Below are positions 9,990 to 22,096 of a stretch of DNA of 64,000 nucleotides, piece after piece. The translations under genes and the position numbers were made by a program. This DNA is from Lingula anatina. Lineage: Eukaryota; Brachiopoda; Lingulata; Lingulida; Lingulidae. The stretch is taken from contig NW_019775390.1 in assembly GCF_001039355.2 (NCBI RefSeq), forward strand, positions 1-64,000, read 5' to 3'. Under the pieces are notes generated by a model, which worked only from the letters and a program-made list of their open reading frames with translations, made no database searches and was not told where the DNA came from. Within the stretch, counting starts at the first letter, position 1. Each line of letters starts with the position of its first letter.

Positions 9990-11845
9990 AAAAGTTGCTT
10001 GATGAGTTTCGACTTCAATTGATGCGCAGTCTTCAATTCTTGATACTGAATTAGACAACTTTTTGTGAAAAAATATAATCTGCAGTGGACAAATAGCAAT
10101 TTTGTGGCTTTAGGTATAACACTTAATGCAAATTTGAAAAATATTGAAGACTTAAATTATTCTGAGAGACTATTGGGAGTTGAAAAGGAAATAACGTGTT
10201 GGAATAGGAGAAATTTAACTCCTTTGGGAAAAATTACAGTAGTGAAAACTCTACTTTTATCCAAATTTACTCACTTATATCTTTCCTTACTTAAACCAAA
10301 AGATGAAACGATAAAAAGATTGGAAGGCATGTTTTTTAAATGTATTTAAAACAATAAAAGGGATAGGATAGCTAGGAAGGGTGCTTATTCAACCAATTGA
10401 ATGTGGAGGCTGTCGAATGATTGACATAGAAACGTTTATAAAAAGCTTAAAATTAACTTGGATAAGGAAACTAATGACAAGAAATGAAACAGAATGGGTT
10501 AGACTTATGATAGATGCACAAAATATTAATATAAATCGACTTATTGATTGGGGAGACTTATACTTGGTTAGGTGTGCGGAAAACATGAACAAGAAATCGT
10601 TCTTTATCTTGCAGATTTTAAAAGAGATATCTCTAGTTCAGATCCGTTGAAAGATAATTTGAAAAAGCCTATATGGATTGGTTCAGAGGTGATAGTGGAT
10701 AATAATGATATTTATTTCAAGTCTTGGAATGACAGGGGTGTAAATATAGTAAATGACCTGTTTGAAAATAGTAGAAAACTGCATTCTTTTGAAACATTTA
10801 GTTCCCAGTATGACATTAAATGTCCGTTTACATTATTTCTCGGAGTTAAGACTGCAATTACACAACGGTGACCACAGCTAATGGCAGAAAACGTCAAAAT
10901 GGCGCTACCCTACAGATCTAAATTTATAGAAATAATCTGTAAAGAATCTAAGGGCTCGTGGTCAATGTATGATATATTGATTAAAAATGCGTATTGTAAA
11001 CCGGCCTCTGAGGCTAAATGGGAGATGAAAATATATATTGATGAAAATTTAGACTGGACCTTGATGAATAAATTTATTTTCTACTTTACGAAAGATACGA
11101 CTTTAAGATGGTTTCAATATAGAATAGTACATAGAATTATTGCAACAAATGAATTTCTAAAAATAATTAAGGTTAAAGATAGCTCATTGTGTTCTTTCTT
11201 TGAAAAGGAAAATGAAAGCATTGAACATTTGTTCTTTTATTGTGATTTGGTTCAACCGCTATGGGAAGATTTTAAAAAATTGATAAATGAGAAATCACCC
11301 TTGAATATTAATTTTTCTTTAGTAGATGTATTGTTTTTGAAAAACGATACAAAATGTGCAGCCATTAATAAACTCATACTGGTAACGAAGTATTATATAT
11401 ATGGAAAAAGAATGAATGAAAAAAAAATTATATTTTCAATGTCTACAAAATAAACTAAAAAATTATTTCGAAATGGAAAAATAGATGTATATAAGTAATG
11501 GAAAATATGCAGAATATACTGAACGATGGAAGGTAATGTGTGTCAGTGAACTCTTTATATTGTTTTTATTTCCCACTGTATATATGTTTATATATGTTTA
11601 CGAAATGCTATATGATGATTGATATTACTGATATTATTGACAATATTTTGTATGATTACTTTGTATGCCTAATAATAATAACAAAAAAAAGTGAAAAAAG
11701 TTATTTTCCAAAATTTTGCTTATGTCCTATATGAGTAGTAATACCCATTTGTATATTTTTGGTGTCGAATAGCATTTATCAGACCCAATCATACAATCTT
11801 AATCTTTAATCCAATCAGACAAAAATAATTATCAATAGTATTATA
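9990..11845 (+). mobile_element. LINE 3' fragment (L1/Tx1-like reverse transcriptase tail), unit B
   Basis: This is the better-preserved twin of 4590-6415. Frames at 10065-10349, 10381-10650, 10572-10871 and 10881-11453 together cover the reverse transcriptase C-terminus: LTPLGKITVVKTLLLSKF, KPIECGGCRMIDI-like, SWNDRGVNIVNDLF, and an HLFFYCDLVQPLW tail. The first cysteine pair of the zinc knuckle is damaged here (SFFEK instead of SFCEK in unit A). Frame jumps near 10350 and 10600 and a stop near 10870 show it is non-functional. Confidence 0.8.
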
Positions 11846-12117
11846 TTTCAAAAGCTGTCTGCGAGGCGTTATGCAATCTGTGAAAGCATTTGGTGAGATT
11901 TAGATATCCATATGACACCGTTCGCCCTCTAAAATACCAAAAATTTTCGGGGTTCTTCACCGGACCCCGAACCCTACGCCAAGGGGGTGTCAGCTTCGCA
12001 TCCGCGGACCTTTGCATCCCCTTCAAATAATTCCGAATCCGCCCCTAGAGAAATAACTGAATTTGTAGATATATATAAATCTATGAAACACGTCCAGCTC
12101 TCCATTTTACGACCTCC
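11846..12117. other. Shared trailing module of unit B, truncated
   Basis: It matches 6416-6710 and then breaks off at about 12117, where the start of the third unit is joined. No gene. Confidence 0.55.
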
Positions 12118-12348
12118 TAGTATTGTTAACAGCAAGGATTGAGTAAACAAGATTAGTGTTTTGCTTGTTTGAAAGTGAAAGTGCAGTGTTGGTTCTCAGC
12201 CGTCACAAAGGCCACCAGTGAAATCCAATGCAATTTTTTTATATTTTTTTTTAAGATAGAGAGCGCCAGCTAGCTAACCGCATGGGTACTTACAGTAGCA
12301 TTTTAATTATGCTCATTCAGCCATAATCAGATTTTTAGTTGATTCATA

Positions 12349-12389
<41 letters not shown>

Positions 12390-12601
12390 ACGAGATAGTG
12401 AATGTGCATCTATATAGATTTATCTTCCCGTTCGTTATTCTGCCCAAATAATGGCGTCTTCAGTTCGTTGTAGGTATTACCATTATTTGTACCTGGTTTC
12501 TGGGCTTCTGTTGCTGTTTAATTTCATGTTACTTACAAGGTATAATAGATGTAGCCTATACCTTAAGAGCTCTTCTTGGAACTAACGCCTTCTTGAACTT
12601 A
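12118..12601. repeat. Start of third duplicated unit with (CT)n
   Basis: The part at 12118-12330 matches 7236-7480 (CTAGTATTGTTAAC, then GCTCATTCAGCCATAATCAG). A (TC)n microsatellite sits at 12352-12386. I see no gene. The following sequence up to 12601 is AT-rich and unassigned. Confidence 0.65.
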
Positions 12602-13688
12602 GGCCACACTTTTTAATTTTTATGGATGACATCCTGCGCGAGCACCGAATTTCGTCCGTTCTCCAAAAAAAAAAAAAAAAAAAGAAAAAAATCCCCCCCC
12701 CCATCGAAGTCGGTTGTCGCAAACGTCGTTATTGAATTTGCCGGAAAATGAGCTTTCTGCGCATGCATATTACTGCCACGTGGAAATATGGCCGCTTTTC
12801 CATCAAATTCATCTCTAGGATTACTTTCAAATTACAGGACAATTAATCATATAGAGTCATAAAGAGAACGGGGCCGTCGATTTGGATTGTTATGCCATTG
12901 ATATTGGGCATGGAGATATCCACTTTTTTTACAATTTTGCGAAAGGCTGGCGGCGTCCAGCAATTATCGCCCGGAAAATTTCAGTGACGTTCTGTCCAAA
13001 GCAGCACATACCAGGTTTTTGGTAGCGAAAAAAGGGTTGACAGGGCGTCGAGGTATTTGGTGGGCTGTAGGTCGGTCAGGCCACCCGACAGTTTGGCTGC
13101 CTTTGGGTGCGTGTGAGTCGAAGTAGACCAATGGCATCGACCGAAATGACCTTTTATAGATTTGGTAGTATTAAGCATATCTTTGCTTCATTTTGTAACA
13201 TTTCTGTGTAGTGTTCATAATGCTTTAATATTCTGAGAAAACAAATAAAGACATGCTGATTGTTTAATATTTGTTTTATTGATTGTTGTACCAACAAAAT
13301 CCATGAAATAACCTTAAATAGACTGGGTAATATGCAACATGTCTATCAGGCCCGTAGCCAGCAATTTCAAAAGGGGGGGTTCTTTTTTTTTTTGAAATGG
13401 TGGACCATTTTCCATACAAACTAAATGTATCTAGATCAAATTTTACCCATAGTGGACCTTTTCCCAGCAAAAGGGGTGGTTCTTTCGAACCCCCTGGCTA
13501 CGGGCCCGTCTATTCATGACTTTTTTTTACCTTTAACCTACGTGTTTCTGTGGTAAATTTGTGTTTCCAACTGTATACTGACAGCATTCCTTTACTTAAG
13601 CAGCATTTTTTTTGGGGGGGGCTGTTTTTTTTTTCGCCATCTGGGGTCCCCAGAGGATGTCATCCATAAAAATAAAAAAAGTGTGGCC
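12602..13688. mobile_element. Harbinger-like non-autonomous DNA transposon
   Basis: Long terminal inverted repeats of about 34 bp start GGCCACACTTTTTAATTTTT on the left. The right end, 13654-13688, reads AGGATGTCATCCATAAAAAT and so on, and is almost the exact complement. The element is flanked by TTA on both sides (12599-12601 and 13689-13691). A 3 bp TWA target duplication is typical of PIF/Harbinger elements. No transposase frame is visible inside its 1087 bp. It lies in the upstream region of pseudogene C and carries a second, nested element. Confidence 0.8.
13347..13507. mobile_element. Nested short TIR element inside the Harbinger-like element
   Basis: The ends are CAGGCCCGTAGCCAG and CTGGCTACGGGCCCG, inverted repeats with one mismatch over 15 bp. 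They are flanked by GTCTAT at 13341-13346 and 13508-13513. Its G-run, C-run and GGTCCACTATGGG-type interior resemble the element at 52259-52401 in reverse orientation. No coding capacity. Confidence 0.7.
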
Positions 13689-13825
13689 TTATAAGAAGCA
13701 CGGTTAGCACTTATATTTGCAGTTTGCGTTGATAAGCTCGACGGTTAGGCTGGGTAGCATAAACATAGAAGCTTTATTTCTCAAAAGGGTTCCGTATCGG
13801 ACAATTCGACCCATAGCATTAGTAA

Positions 13826-13934
13826 ATTTGCCGGATCGACAGGGAAATTAGGCCTTTCCTATTTTCGCCGATTGTAACCACTCAATGATAATAGACCTCA
13901 CAAGGTTGAGTTATTGGGTTTGAACATAGCAAAG
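13826..13934 (+). promoter_or_regulatory. Conserved 5'-proximal block of copy C
   Basis: Motifs shared with A, B and D include TTTGCCGGATCGACAGGGAAA, TTAGGCCT, TTGTAACCA and ACCTCACAAG. A further upstream stretch at about 13730-13825 matches copy D (22790-22886) but not A or B. Confidence 0.45.
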
Positions 13935-15603
13935 ATGAGTTCTAAAAGGAAGTGCAAAGCCGTTCTCTACTTCATGTATGTTACTCTTAGTTTTGCATTA
14001 ACAACTTTTGATGTCGTCACTGACTGGTTGGCATACCGAGAGATTAGAGGATACAGCTTTGAGTACCAAGAACCAGATGACCCAGGTCTGACATCTTATT
14101 TGCACGACACTTATTTGGCATTTTGTGCCGTTGGAACTGTGGTATATGTGTTACAGACTGTTCATGCCATGTACTTTTGTTATGTAATAGTGGGATATGG
14201 GAAGGAGGATCTGCGGGGAAAAAGTGTGCATTACCAGTTATTATTTGCTCTTTTCATAACACTTATTGAGGAGTCCATAGAAGACCTTCCTCTGGCATAT
14301 TTGACAATAAGAATGTTCTCGACTGGATCATGTCTAATACGGTCAAAAATCACATCAAATGCAGCTTTCATTTCAAGGGCTGCAAGTATAGCATCAACTG
14401 TGGTAAGGGCAGGTTCGTCGTGGGTTAAAGTTATCATAGCATTGTGTGCCTGGAGATGTTCGCAAATTATTTCCAAGACTGTGTTATCCTTTCTAGTAAC
14501 TGCAATATCCCTTGCAGCATTGTTTATGGATTTTGCGGCCATATTTGCGATGATTAATAATGAGCGCGCTGTCGTCCACGACATTCTTCGGACTTTTAAT
14601 ATACACATTGATAAAAACAACCTGAAAGCTGCCAGCCTCGAGTTCGACAAATGGACGGATCCAGCAGGTTGAATTGATTCCGAGACTATGTTTAGACTAG
14701 CCTCCTTAGACAGTGACTCTGATATCGCAATAGTGACAAGGGTCAACATCGACTTTTCAAACGCAGCTTATGTGAAAGTGAATAAATCGACTAAGTTAGA
14801 ACGAGTCGCCCTTTTGACCTACGCCAATGTAGTTTTTGAAGCTGGATCAGGAGGTATGGACATAAGACTCCCATGCAGTATATTTGGAATCCATGAAAAA
14901 GCGACAAACACACCAAATGCTCAAACAAGGGCGTTCATAGAGACAACTCTGACCAGTCATACCTCGAGCCAGTGGACAGAGAGAACCTCGGGGGTCGCTT
15001 TGAACCAACGGACAAAGACAGTCAATGACACATCAAAAAGCTTGGAATATTCGTACAATTCAACACATTTGTTTTTACCGAACACGACAACGGGACACGT
15101 CCCCACAACCACCGCAGCTCCGTTTAGCACCGACAGCCTATCTTTGTCAACCAAATACCAAACATCGAATATAACACAGTCTGGAAACGTGTCTGTTATT
15201 GCGAACAACACTTTGAGCACATGTGACGTTGTTTTTTTACTTACTGTACATCTCAAACAAGTCTGCAATATTCTACGACTACAAAACAGAGGTCCGAAGT
15301 TCGCCCGACGATTGTAATCTTCAAAACGATATGGTCGATGTGTCTTTAGAATTTCAAACGATAATGCCGAATACCAATGTTTCTAACTGGAAGCCCAACG
15401 CTTCACCCAGCTACGAAAAATTATTCTGTGGAACTAGAAAACCGTTTAAACTTAACTATTGTCATTACAAGACGTGTGATTCCGATTCTGTGCTTAATAC
15501 GTCATCCAAAAACAAAATCAAGTTCTGGGAGATACACTCCAGTGGGGGAGAGGTAGATACGTATCAGTGCTTTGACGTTGGACATTGCAAGAGGATGACT
15601 TGA
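13935..15603 (+). pseudogene. Membrane-protein paralogue, copy C, disrupted
   Basis: It aligns along its whole length with copies A, B and D, starting ATGAGTTCTAAAAGG. It has two lesions. A conserved Trp codon in DPAGWIDSE has become TGA at 14670-14672, just after the membrane domain. A +1 insertion in a T-run near 15229-15236 then shifts the frame within the outer domain. The open stretches are 13935-14672 (245 aa, all membrane segments), 14688-15317 and 15223-15603. The C-terminal part still ends with TYQCFDVGHC. The first stretch could still yield a short protein with four membrane passes and no outer domain, but nothing shows that it does. Its 3' flank differs from the other copies. Confidence 0.85.
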
Positions 15604-15640
15604 GGTGCAGCAACATTAGTAACTGTAAATATAAATTAAA

Positions 15641-15849
15641 GGGACCGTTGACAATGAAATGTGTCGACATAGCTGGTGCGCACTCTCGATGTATGAAATC
15701 ATATTTAGAGGGTAGCACGTCCTATATGCCCCCAGCATCTCTGTTTTCTACCCCACACCAGGAAAAAGCGTGCTTAGCTGATTCAGTGAGAGTCCCCGTA
15801 GAGTTAGTGCGAGGCGCTAGGTCGACAGATTTCATTGTAAACGGCCTCT
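15641..15849. mobile_element. Probable foldback element after copy C
   Basis: Inverted arms run at 15641-15668 (GGGACCGTTGACAATGAAAT...GTCGAC) and 15821-15848 (GTCGACAGATTTCATTGTAA...CC). The interior is about 150 bp. It explains the open frame at 15585-15974, which begins at a non-ATG codon and overlaps the end of copy C. Target duplication is not clear. Confidence 0.55.
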
Positions 15850-17709
15850 ACGATTTTAAAAGAGACTATATGTGTAGTATCCTAAGCTATGGTACAAAAG
15901 CTGAAAAGGTTAAATGTCTATATGTATCAAATGGTTCAATAATTTTCATCAACAGGTATCATCTACTCATTTAATTATGAATTCCATAAAATTTAAACTT
16001 CAACGCAAATGTACATACACTAAAAAAGGGATAAAAATATTCTACTTTTTTTTGATGAACTGGAAATTTTAACCCGTCTCCAGATCTTTATTTACATAAG
16101 ATGTATATTTTATGCAGTGAAGTGTAAATTCTCACTACACAGGTTTTACTGAATATATGGATAAGTTTATCACTCAAGCTTTAACAGAAGTGTTGCGTTT
16201 CAATCAATTAACGAAACTGGTGGCAAAATAGTCCGCATAAGTGAAAGGCATTGTCGTTAAGATAAAATGATGTAGTCAAGTATTACCCTGAAATGAAATC
16301 GCTGATCATTACGAGCACATGAAATTGAAATGTGTTTTTGTAACCGGAATTCCCTTTCTACTAACTGATAGATAGTTAGCAATATTTGCCTGTAAACTTG
16401 GAAATAAAAATCGCTATCCCGTAGTACTTATCCAACTGAAAAAAAAAAACACGTTCTCGATGTGCAATTACTGCATATCGTTATCTATGCAGTTATATGC
16501 CTCAGGATATCACTTGATGTGTTGAATGGCTTAGGTATATTAGGTAGGCCTATATATTTCTAATTAATCCACCGAGTCCAGTTTTGTAAGTAAAAGAAGC
16601 AGTAATTACAGCCAGTTATAATTTTGTTTGTTCCATTTCTCCAGCAATATGCACTTTAGGAGACCTTGGAATATTTTTGTCACGTGTTACTGTATCATTT
16701 TTGAAGTGTTGCTGCTGTATCTTTGTTGGCGCGTCTTCTACACATCTGCACATACGCCCAGGCTTTCCTCGGTATTCATGTATCTAGATTAAGGTCAGCT
16801 GGGAAATTTTATTCAGAATCGGCAATGTTCATTATTTGATTAGATCTAAGCCTTATTATGAAAAAAAGAGAAAAAACAGTTCCAAGATTCCCACCAAAAT
16901 ATAACCAACTTATCACACATGCATAAAATATAGATTATCAATAAAAAATAATTTTACAAAATAAATATGAATGAAGATTAAGCGAAGCATAACATTTTGT
17001 AAAGAACACACATGAGGTCAAAAATATGTATGGCCTTGTGCCAGAACGTGCCTGGATATCTGGATACCTCTTTGTTTACAACAAATATTTTCCATTGTCG
17101 CTTTAGTTTTGTAACTGGTATTTTTTCCATGAAACTGTAATTTGAACAGAGATCCACATGGCCGTTTACGATAAGGCGACAATAAAATGAAATTAATCAA
17201 ACTATTTTATGGTTTATGTTTCGTGGAAGTTGGTCAATTCAGGTGGGCCCCATAATGAAGTTGACGAAACCTCTCAACTTGTTGCATCTTTTTTAAATCA
17301 GTGATGATGAACTTTTGTTGGGTTCCTTTCATTTTGAAGGTAAATAATAAAGGCCAAGATATATGTATATAAAGAGTATATATACGAAATTGGTTTAGAA
17401 TAGGTGTCTAACGTTATATTACGTATTACTTATGATAATTCACGCTTTTATACATGTATCAACAATTACATATGACTATTGATACCTATATATTGTGTAA
17501 ACTATAGTAATTATCATTTCAATGCTTTATTCTATTTAATTTTCAGTTTCATGAAAAAAGTTTGTGTTTGGTATTTGTTTATAAGTTATGATTTATTACA
17601 AAGGTATATTATTATTATTCTCTATTTTCGTAGATTCTGACGAGCTTGTGCATAACTTTTTTTTATTGATGACAGAATTGTCGCCTTTGATAATTTGCGT
17701 AAACCTCTA

Positions 17710-17782
<73 letters not shown>

Positions 17783-17847
17783 TGAATTTTCGGATAAAGT
17801 TATCATCTGATTTGGTAAATGAGTAAATTTTGATTATTTTGAGGAAG
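15850..17847. other. Intergenic sequence without a recognisable gene
   Basis: AT-rich sequence in which no conserved coding frame is seen. A TA/GA compound microsatellite occupies 17711-17780. Confidence 0.5.
17711..17780. repeat. (TA)n(GA)n compound microsatellite
   Basis: About 17 TA units are followed by about 18 GA units. Confidence 0.95.
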
Positions 17848-19411
17848 GTTTGATTCTAAAGATGAGCAGTTGGAGTTCATGAAGTCGATTGATTCTGCTC
17901 ATTATCTGATGATATCAGAAGATTATATGGTAGATATGCTGCATAAGATACCATTAAGCATTAGTAAATGAACTATGCAAGCTATTTATAATGGAATGTT
18001 ACAGAGTTGATTATAGGCATAATATTCTAACTGCGACGCATAAATGTTGGTGTTTTTTTAGTACTGTAATGATTTCCTAATGCATGATGGTTGAGATTTG
18101 ACATATGAATTATACTTGAATTACGGTGACCTATTTATTGAAATCATAAGAAATGGAGGTAGTTTGTACAAAAAGTGTTATGGCACAATGTCTTATTTGT
18201 GAATAGATCGAACTATCGATTAATGCAATAGCATAGATTTATGTCAGGTCTCCCATCTTTTACGTCATCGAGATAATGTGATGAACAATAATTTGTGAAT
18301 TTGATGTTATTTAGCATTTGCTTTGCTTTGCTTAAAAAAAAGATGAAAAAGGAGCGTATAGGTTTGGAAATTGAGGACGAACTCTTGGGAGGAAAGGGTG
18401 TATGTTGTAACCTTGATAGCTTTCATGTGCATCTTCACTGACTGCAAGTAATAATAAAAGGGGAATCAAATAAGCAAGACAATAGGGAGTTACTGAGTGC
18501 AAGTTCAATTTCCTTAAAAGTCGACAGGTGCAGAAACTGTTTCAGAGTTACAGAAAGACGGATCAGGCCAATGCCACGGTTACTTTTATTTGCCTGGTTA
18601 ATTTTACATTGTGCTTTCTGCCATGTGCAATAACGCACACCAACTGAGTTTTGCGTATGGTCCAAGTATGAGTAATTCAAAGAATATTTTGGATATATTT
18701 TATTGAAAACAAGGATCTTAGAAATTATCTAGTAAGGAAATATTGAATGAAGGAATGCAACATGAGAACGGAAAATTTCTAGTTATGACGCAAAAGCAAG
18801 TGAATTTGTACGAAAAGTAAGTCGGTGAATAAACATTCGAAAGCTCCAACTTTTCGTTGTTGTCCCTATATAATAATAATACAATCTAGGTTAAAAGCGG
18901 TCTATCTCTGTCATCCTGTGATTTTGGTAACGGACTTAACTCGACGACCCTGGAATGTGAAACTTTGAAAGGCGTCTTCAACCCGCTTTAGAAAAACGCT
19001 TTCATTTTTAAAATGTTTTCAATACGTATTGAATTAGCTGCGTAAGTCCGATACCAAGCCGCTCTTGGACGTTTTGGGGAACTTAATTACGGCGTAATCT
19101 GCGATCTGGTTGTTAAATACTAGGTGTATTATAATTCAATTTTTTCATATTGTCTTCCCAGATCTTCACGGTAGGCGGAAATAGACCTGTCAACATGGAG
19201 TTGATGGGTAGGGGTGGAGCTGACCCTGGGAGTTGAGAATTCTACCCATCGACATCGTCTAGTTTAATTTGTGCAACGGCTACTTAGGCAGAGATCAGAT
19301 ATTTTAAGAGTATTATCTGTTTATCTGATATGGCAAAAAGCTCAACTGCATGTACTAGGTATTATAAGAAATCGAAAAGCAAAAACCAAATATCAACAAT
19401 TTTGCTCTTAA
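17848..19411. repeat. Segmental duplicate, left copy (module downstream of C)
   Basis: It matches 25802-28152 in the same orientation. Shared landmarks are CTCATTATCTGATGATATCA, CATCCTGTGATTTTG followed by ACGGACTTAACTCGAC, GACGTTTTGGG, and GTTATCTGTTTATCTGATAT. No long coding frame is preserved in both copies. Part of it (18890-19100) is related to 6740-6930, so it is an ancient component of the repeated unit. Confidence 0.8.
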
Positions 19412-20730
19412 TCAGTGTAACTGCGTATATGTAGATGGGAATATTACTGTATATGCTTTAAATTCTCTTTTATTTTCCTTTGGATAGGCACCACGAAACA
19501 GAAATCATCATTCCCAAATGTTGAGACAAATGCAACTTTTTGTTATCTTGGTCTATCACATGAATAGAAGTGGGTCAATTTTAGTGTCATTTACATATAT
19601 CAGTCAGGCATTTTAACTTTACAGGGTAAAATTCCCAAGAGACGTCAATATCTGAAGAAAGAAGAATCTCTTTTTTCATCCTTTTCTACCATCCTTTTAA
19701 TAATCAGTGTGCATTCGCCTTGAAGTCTATATTATTGCACAATTACCTGCATTTCGCAATAAAACGAAGAGTGTTATAACTTTCACATTAGCGATAAAAG
19801 AGACTCTGAAGTGCCGGGATATTTATTTGAATTTGAAGTTTCAGTTTGGTTTGAAATTTAGAATGGGGTCGACGCGGATAAGGCATTGGCACTTGTGGAT
19901 GAGGCAAACTTTCCGTTAGTTGGCTGTAAATAGAGCACTTGCTTGTAGATGTAGCTTAAACTATATATATTTCCTGTCTGAATAAACGGATCAAATGAAT
20001 AAACTGTAAATTATTTGAATGTATCCTTTGAGAAAGCTTTCTCTTTTTTTATCATTTATTCAAACTATCCACAGTTCTTACGATTATGTAATTCATCATC
20101 CAAAAGCAGTTTAATGGACAGTTTCCGATTAAAACTATTAAGATGGATTATACATGCTTAATTTAATCTGTTATTAATGACAATAAAATTAAATCAATTA
20201 AAATTATTAGATTTTTTTTTCTGGTAATCCGCTTATCTGTTAAAATAAAGTATGCATTACAGAAAATAGACGTTACAAGTTTTATACCATCAAAAAAAAA
20301 AATTAAGTCGGGAAATGACAAAACGGTTTAAGTCATAGAGTCATTAGAGACAACCGCCCCCCTTTTCTTGTTATTCAAAAAATAAAACATATTTTCCAAA
20401 AGTCCAATTAAATATAGAGATTAAGTGCAGTGTCCAACGGACGACGCTCTACATAGCGCCATTTGGGGAGAAAATACCGTTTTCGGTTTTGGGATTTTCT
20501 CTATATCCGAGATGGTTATCTAAATAATTGAAGAGGCATCATTAAGCTGGATGCAATCGAATATCATCTAACCTTACCGTACACGACGCACTGTGGTAAT
20601 GCTAAATAGGCTAATTGCAGTAGATGTGATATCGCATTCATGTTCTTCTACAAAATCTATGAATTTTCTATGGTTGTCCAATATATAGATCTCATCTGAT
20701 TTATAAAGTAGCATTAAAACGAAACAAAAG
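19412..20730. other. Intergenic sequence without a recognisable gene
   Basis: AT-rich. I find no supported coding frame or RNA gene. Confidence 0.5.
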
Positions 20731-21370
20731 AATCAATCATGGGATAGCTGCCTGTTGTACTCCACTTTAAGTCGCCTTCCTTTTAAAATATTATTGAACT
20801 ATCTAAAGGAATACTTTCTACATATCTGAGGAAATGCTTATTTCACAAAAATGTAGGCCTACAGAAGAAAATGCACATCCACAGTTCTACCACGGGTTGC
20901 TGCATGTTTCGATATCAAGGCCTATGATAAAAAAATCAATCAAACAAAGGAATCAATCGTTGGATAGCTGCCTGCTGTACTCCACTTTAAGTCGCCTTCC
21001 TTTTAAAATATTATTGAACTATCTAAAGAAATACTTTCTACATATCCGAGGAAATGCTTATTTCACAAAAATGTAGGCCTACAGAAGAAAATGCACATCC
21101 ACAGTTCTACCACGGGTTGCTGCATGTTTCGATATCAAGGCCTATGATAAAAAAAATAAATCAAACAAAGGAATCAATCGTTGGATAGCTGCCTGCTGTA
21201 CTCCACTTTAAGTCGCCTTCCTTTTAAAATATTGATGAACTATCTAAAGAAATATTTTCTACATGTTCGAGAAAACGTTTAAAAATGCTTTTTTCACGAC
21301 AATATAGAGGAGAAAATGCACATCCACTGTTCTGCCACGGGTTGCTGCATGTTTCGATATCTAATTAAGC
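20731..21370. repeat. Three-copy tandem repeat, 220 bp period
   Basis: Copies begin at about 20731, 20951 and 21171, each with GAATCAATC, then GGATAGCTGCCTG-TGTACTC and CACGGGTTGCTGCATGTTTC. The first two are nearly identical and the third is more diverged. No coding function is evident. Confidence 0.9.
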
Positions 21371-21429
21371 CTTTGATATAAGTGAATGCACAGTACTATA
21401 ACCAACTTAGTAAAAAACATTCTCTTTAA

Positions 21430-22096
21430 AGTCACTTAAGTTGTGTTTATCCAGTTTTACACCCACGTGCAGTAGAATACCGTGGACGAAAAAGCGCTCA
21501 TTTTTAGCCAATATGGCCGCTGTATCACATATAACTGAAATAAAAGATACTGCAGTAATAAAAATTGCCGCCGCCAACCGAACGGCATTCTGCTTTCAAG
21601 ACTTGCAGCAACATATATCTTTGCAGAGGCAAATCCAAGCCACAATTGCTCTAATCACTAGAGACAACGTTGATAATAAACTTACAATTCTTGACCAGAA
21701 AGCTCAGTTTGATGTTGTTTTGCTTCGAACTAAACATGATCCAGTCAAGAACATATTTCTTGTTAAAATTGCCAAATGAAGGTCACCAAAAGAAACCTGA
21801 AAAACCGTTATTGCATCGCCGATATCTGATTGTATTGTCAAATCCATGTTACCTTTCCTCTTATATTTCACTATTGTGACGATTGAATGGATGATCTGTC
21901 CGACATATTATACAGTTCCGATGATATAAAATACCAAATAACAGGTGCCGAAACTGCGCCGTCAGTCCTACTCCAAAACTTCTTCGTATGCCAACCAGTC
22001 GGTGATGACATCATAAGTTTTAAATAGAAAACCAATTATAACGAAGACGATGTACAGACTGGCTTCACACTTCCTCTTCTTTCCTGTGTGCGCCAT
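21430..22096 (-). pseudogene. Degenerate inverted paralogue, copy E
   Basis: Read on the - strand, an ATG at 22096 opens a recognisable N-terminus with KKRKCEASLYIVF and DVITDWLAY, matching DIATDWLAY of the other copies. It is followed at once by a frame-breaking deletion and a stop. Further on, recognisable pieces include the TGGATCATGTTTAGT (TGSCLV) region near 21740, GCGGCCATATTGGC near 21520 and CTGGATAAA near 21450. The outer domain is missing. It lies head to head with copy D, 0.9 kb away. The open + strand frame at 21441-21779 is the antisense shadow of this relic. Confidence 0.8.

Larger units (their letters stand above)
6771..12117. repeat. Tandem segmental duplication, unit B
   Basis: This is the second copy of the A unit and contains upstream flank, gene B, 3' flank, LINE tail and trailing module. 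It lacks the foldback insertion and the extra 370 bp repeat of unit A. A third, truncated unit start follows at about 12118, where the sequence TAGTATTGTTAAC matches 7239. Confidence 0.85.

Noticed and set aside
12981-13178. 65-codon - strand frame inside the Harbinger-like element
   Set aside because: No recognisable domain, and it is probably chance within non-coding transposon sequence.
14670-14672. Programmed stop-codon readthrough in copy C
   Set aside because: A second lesion (+1 frameshift near 15229-15236) follows, so decay explains the stop more simply.
15585-15974. 129-codon frame downstream of copy C
   Set aside because: It begins at a non-ATG codon inside the end of copy C, runs through a foldback element with inverted arms, and resembles nothing known to me.
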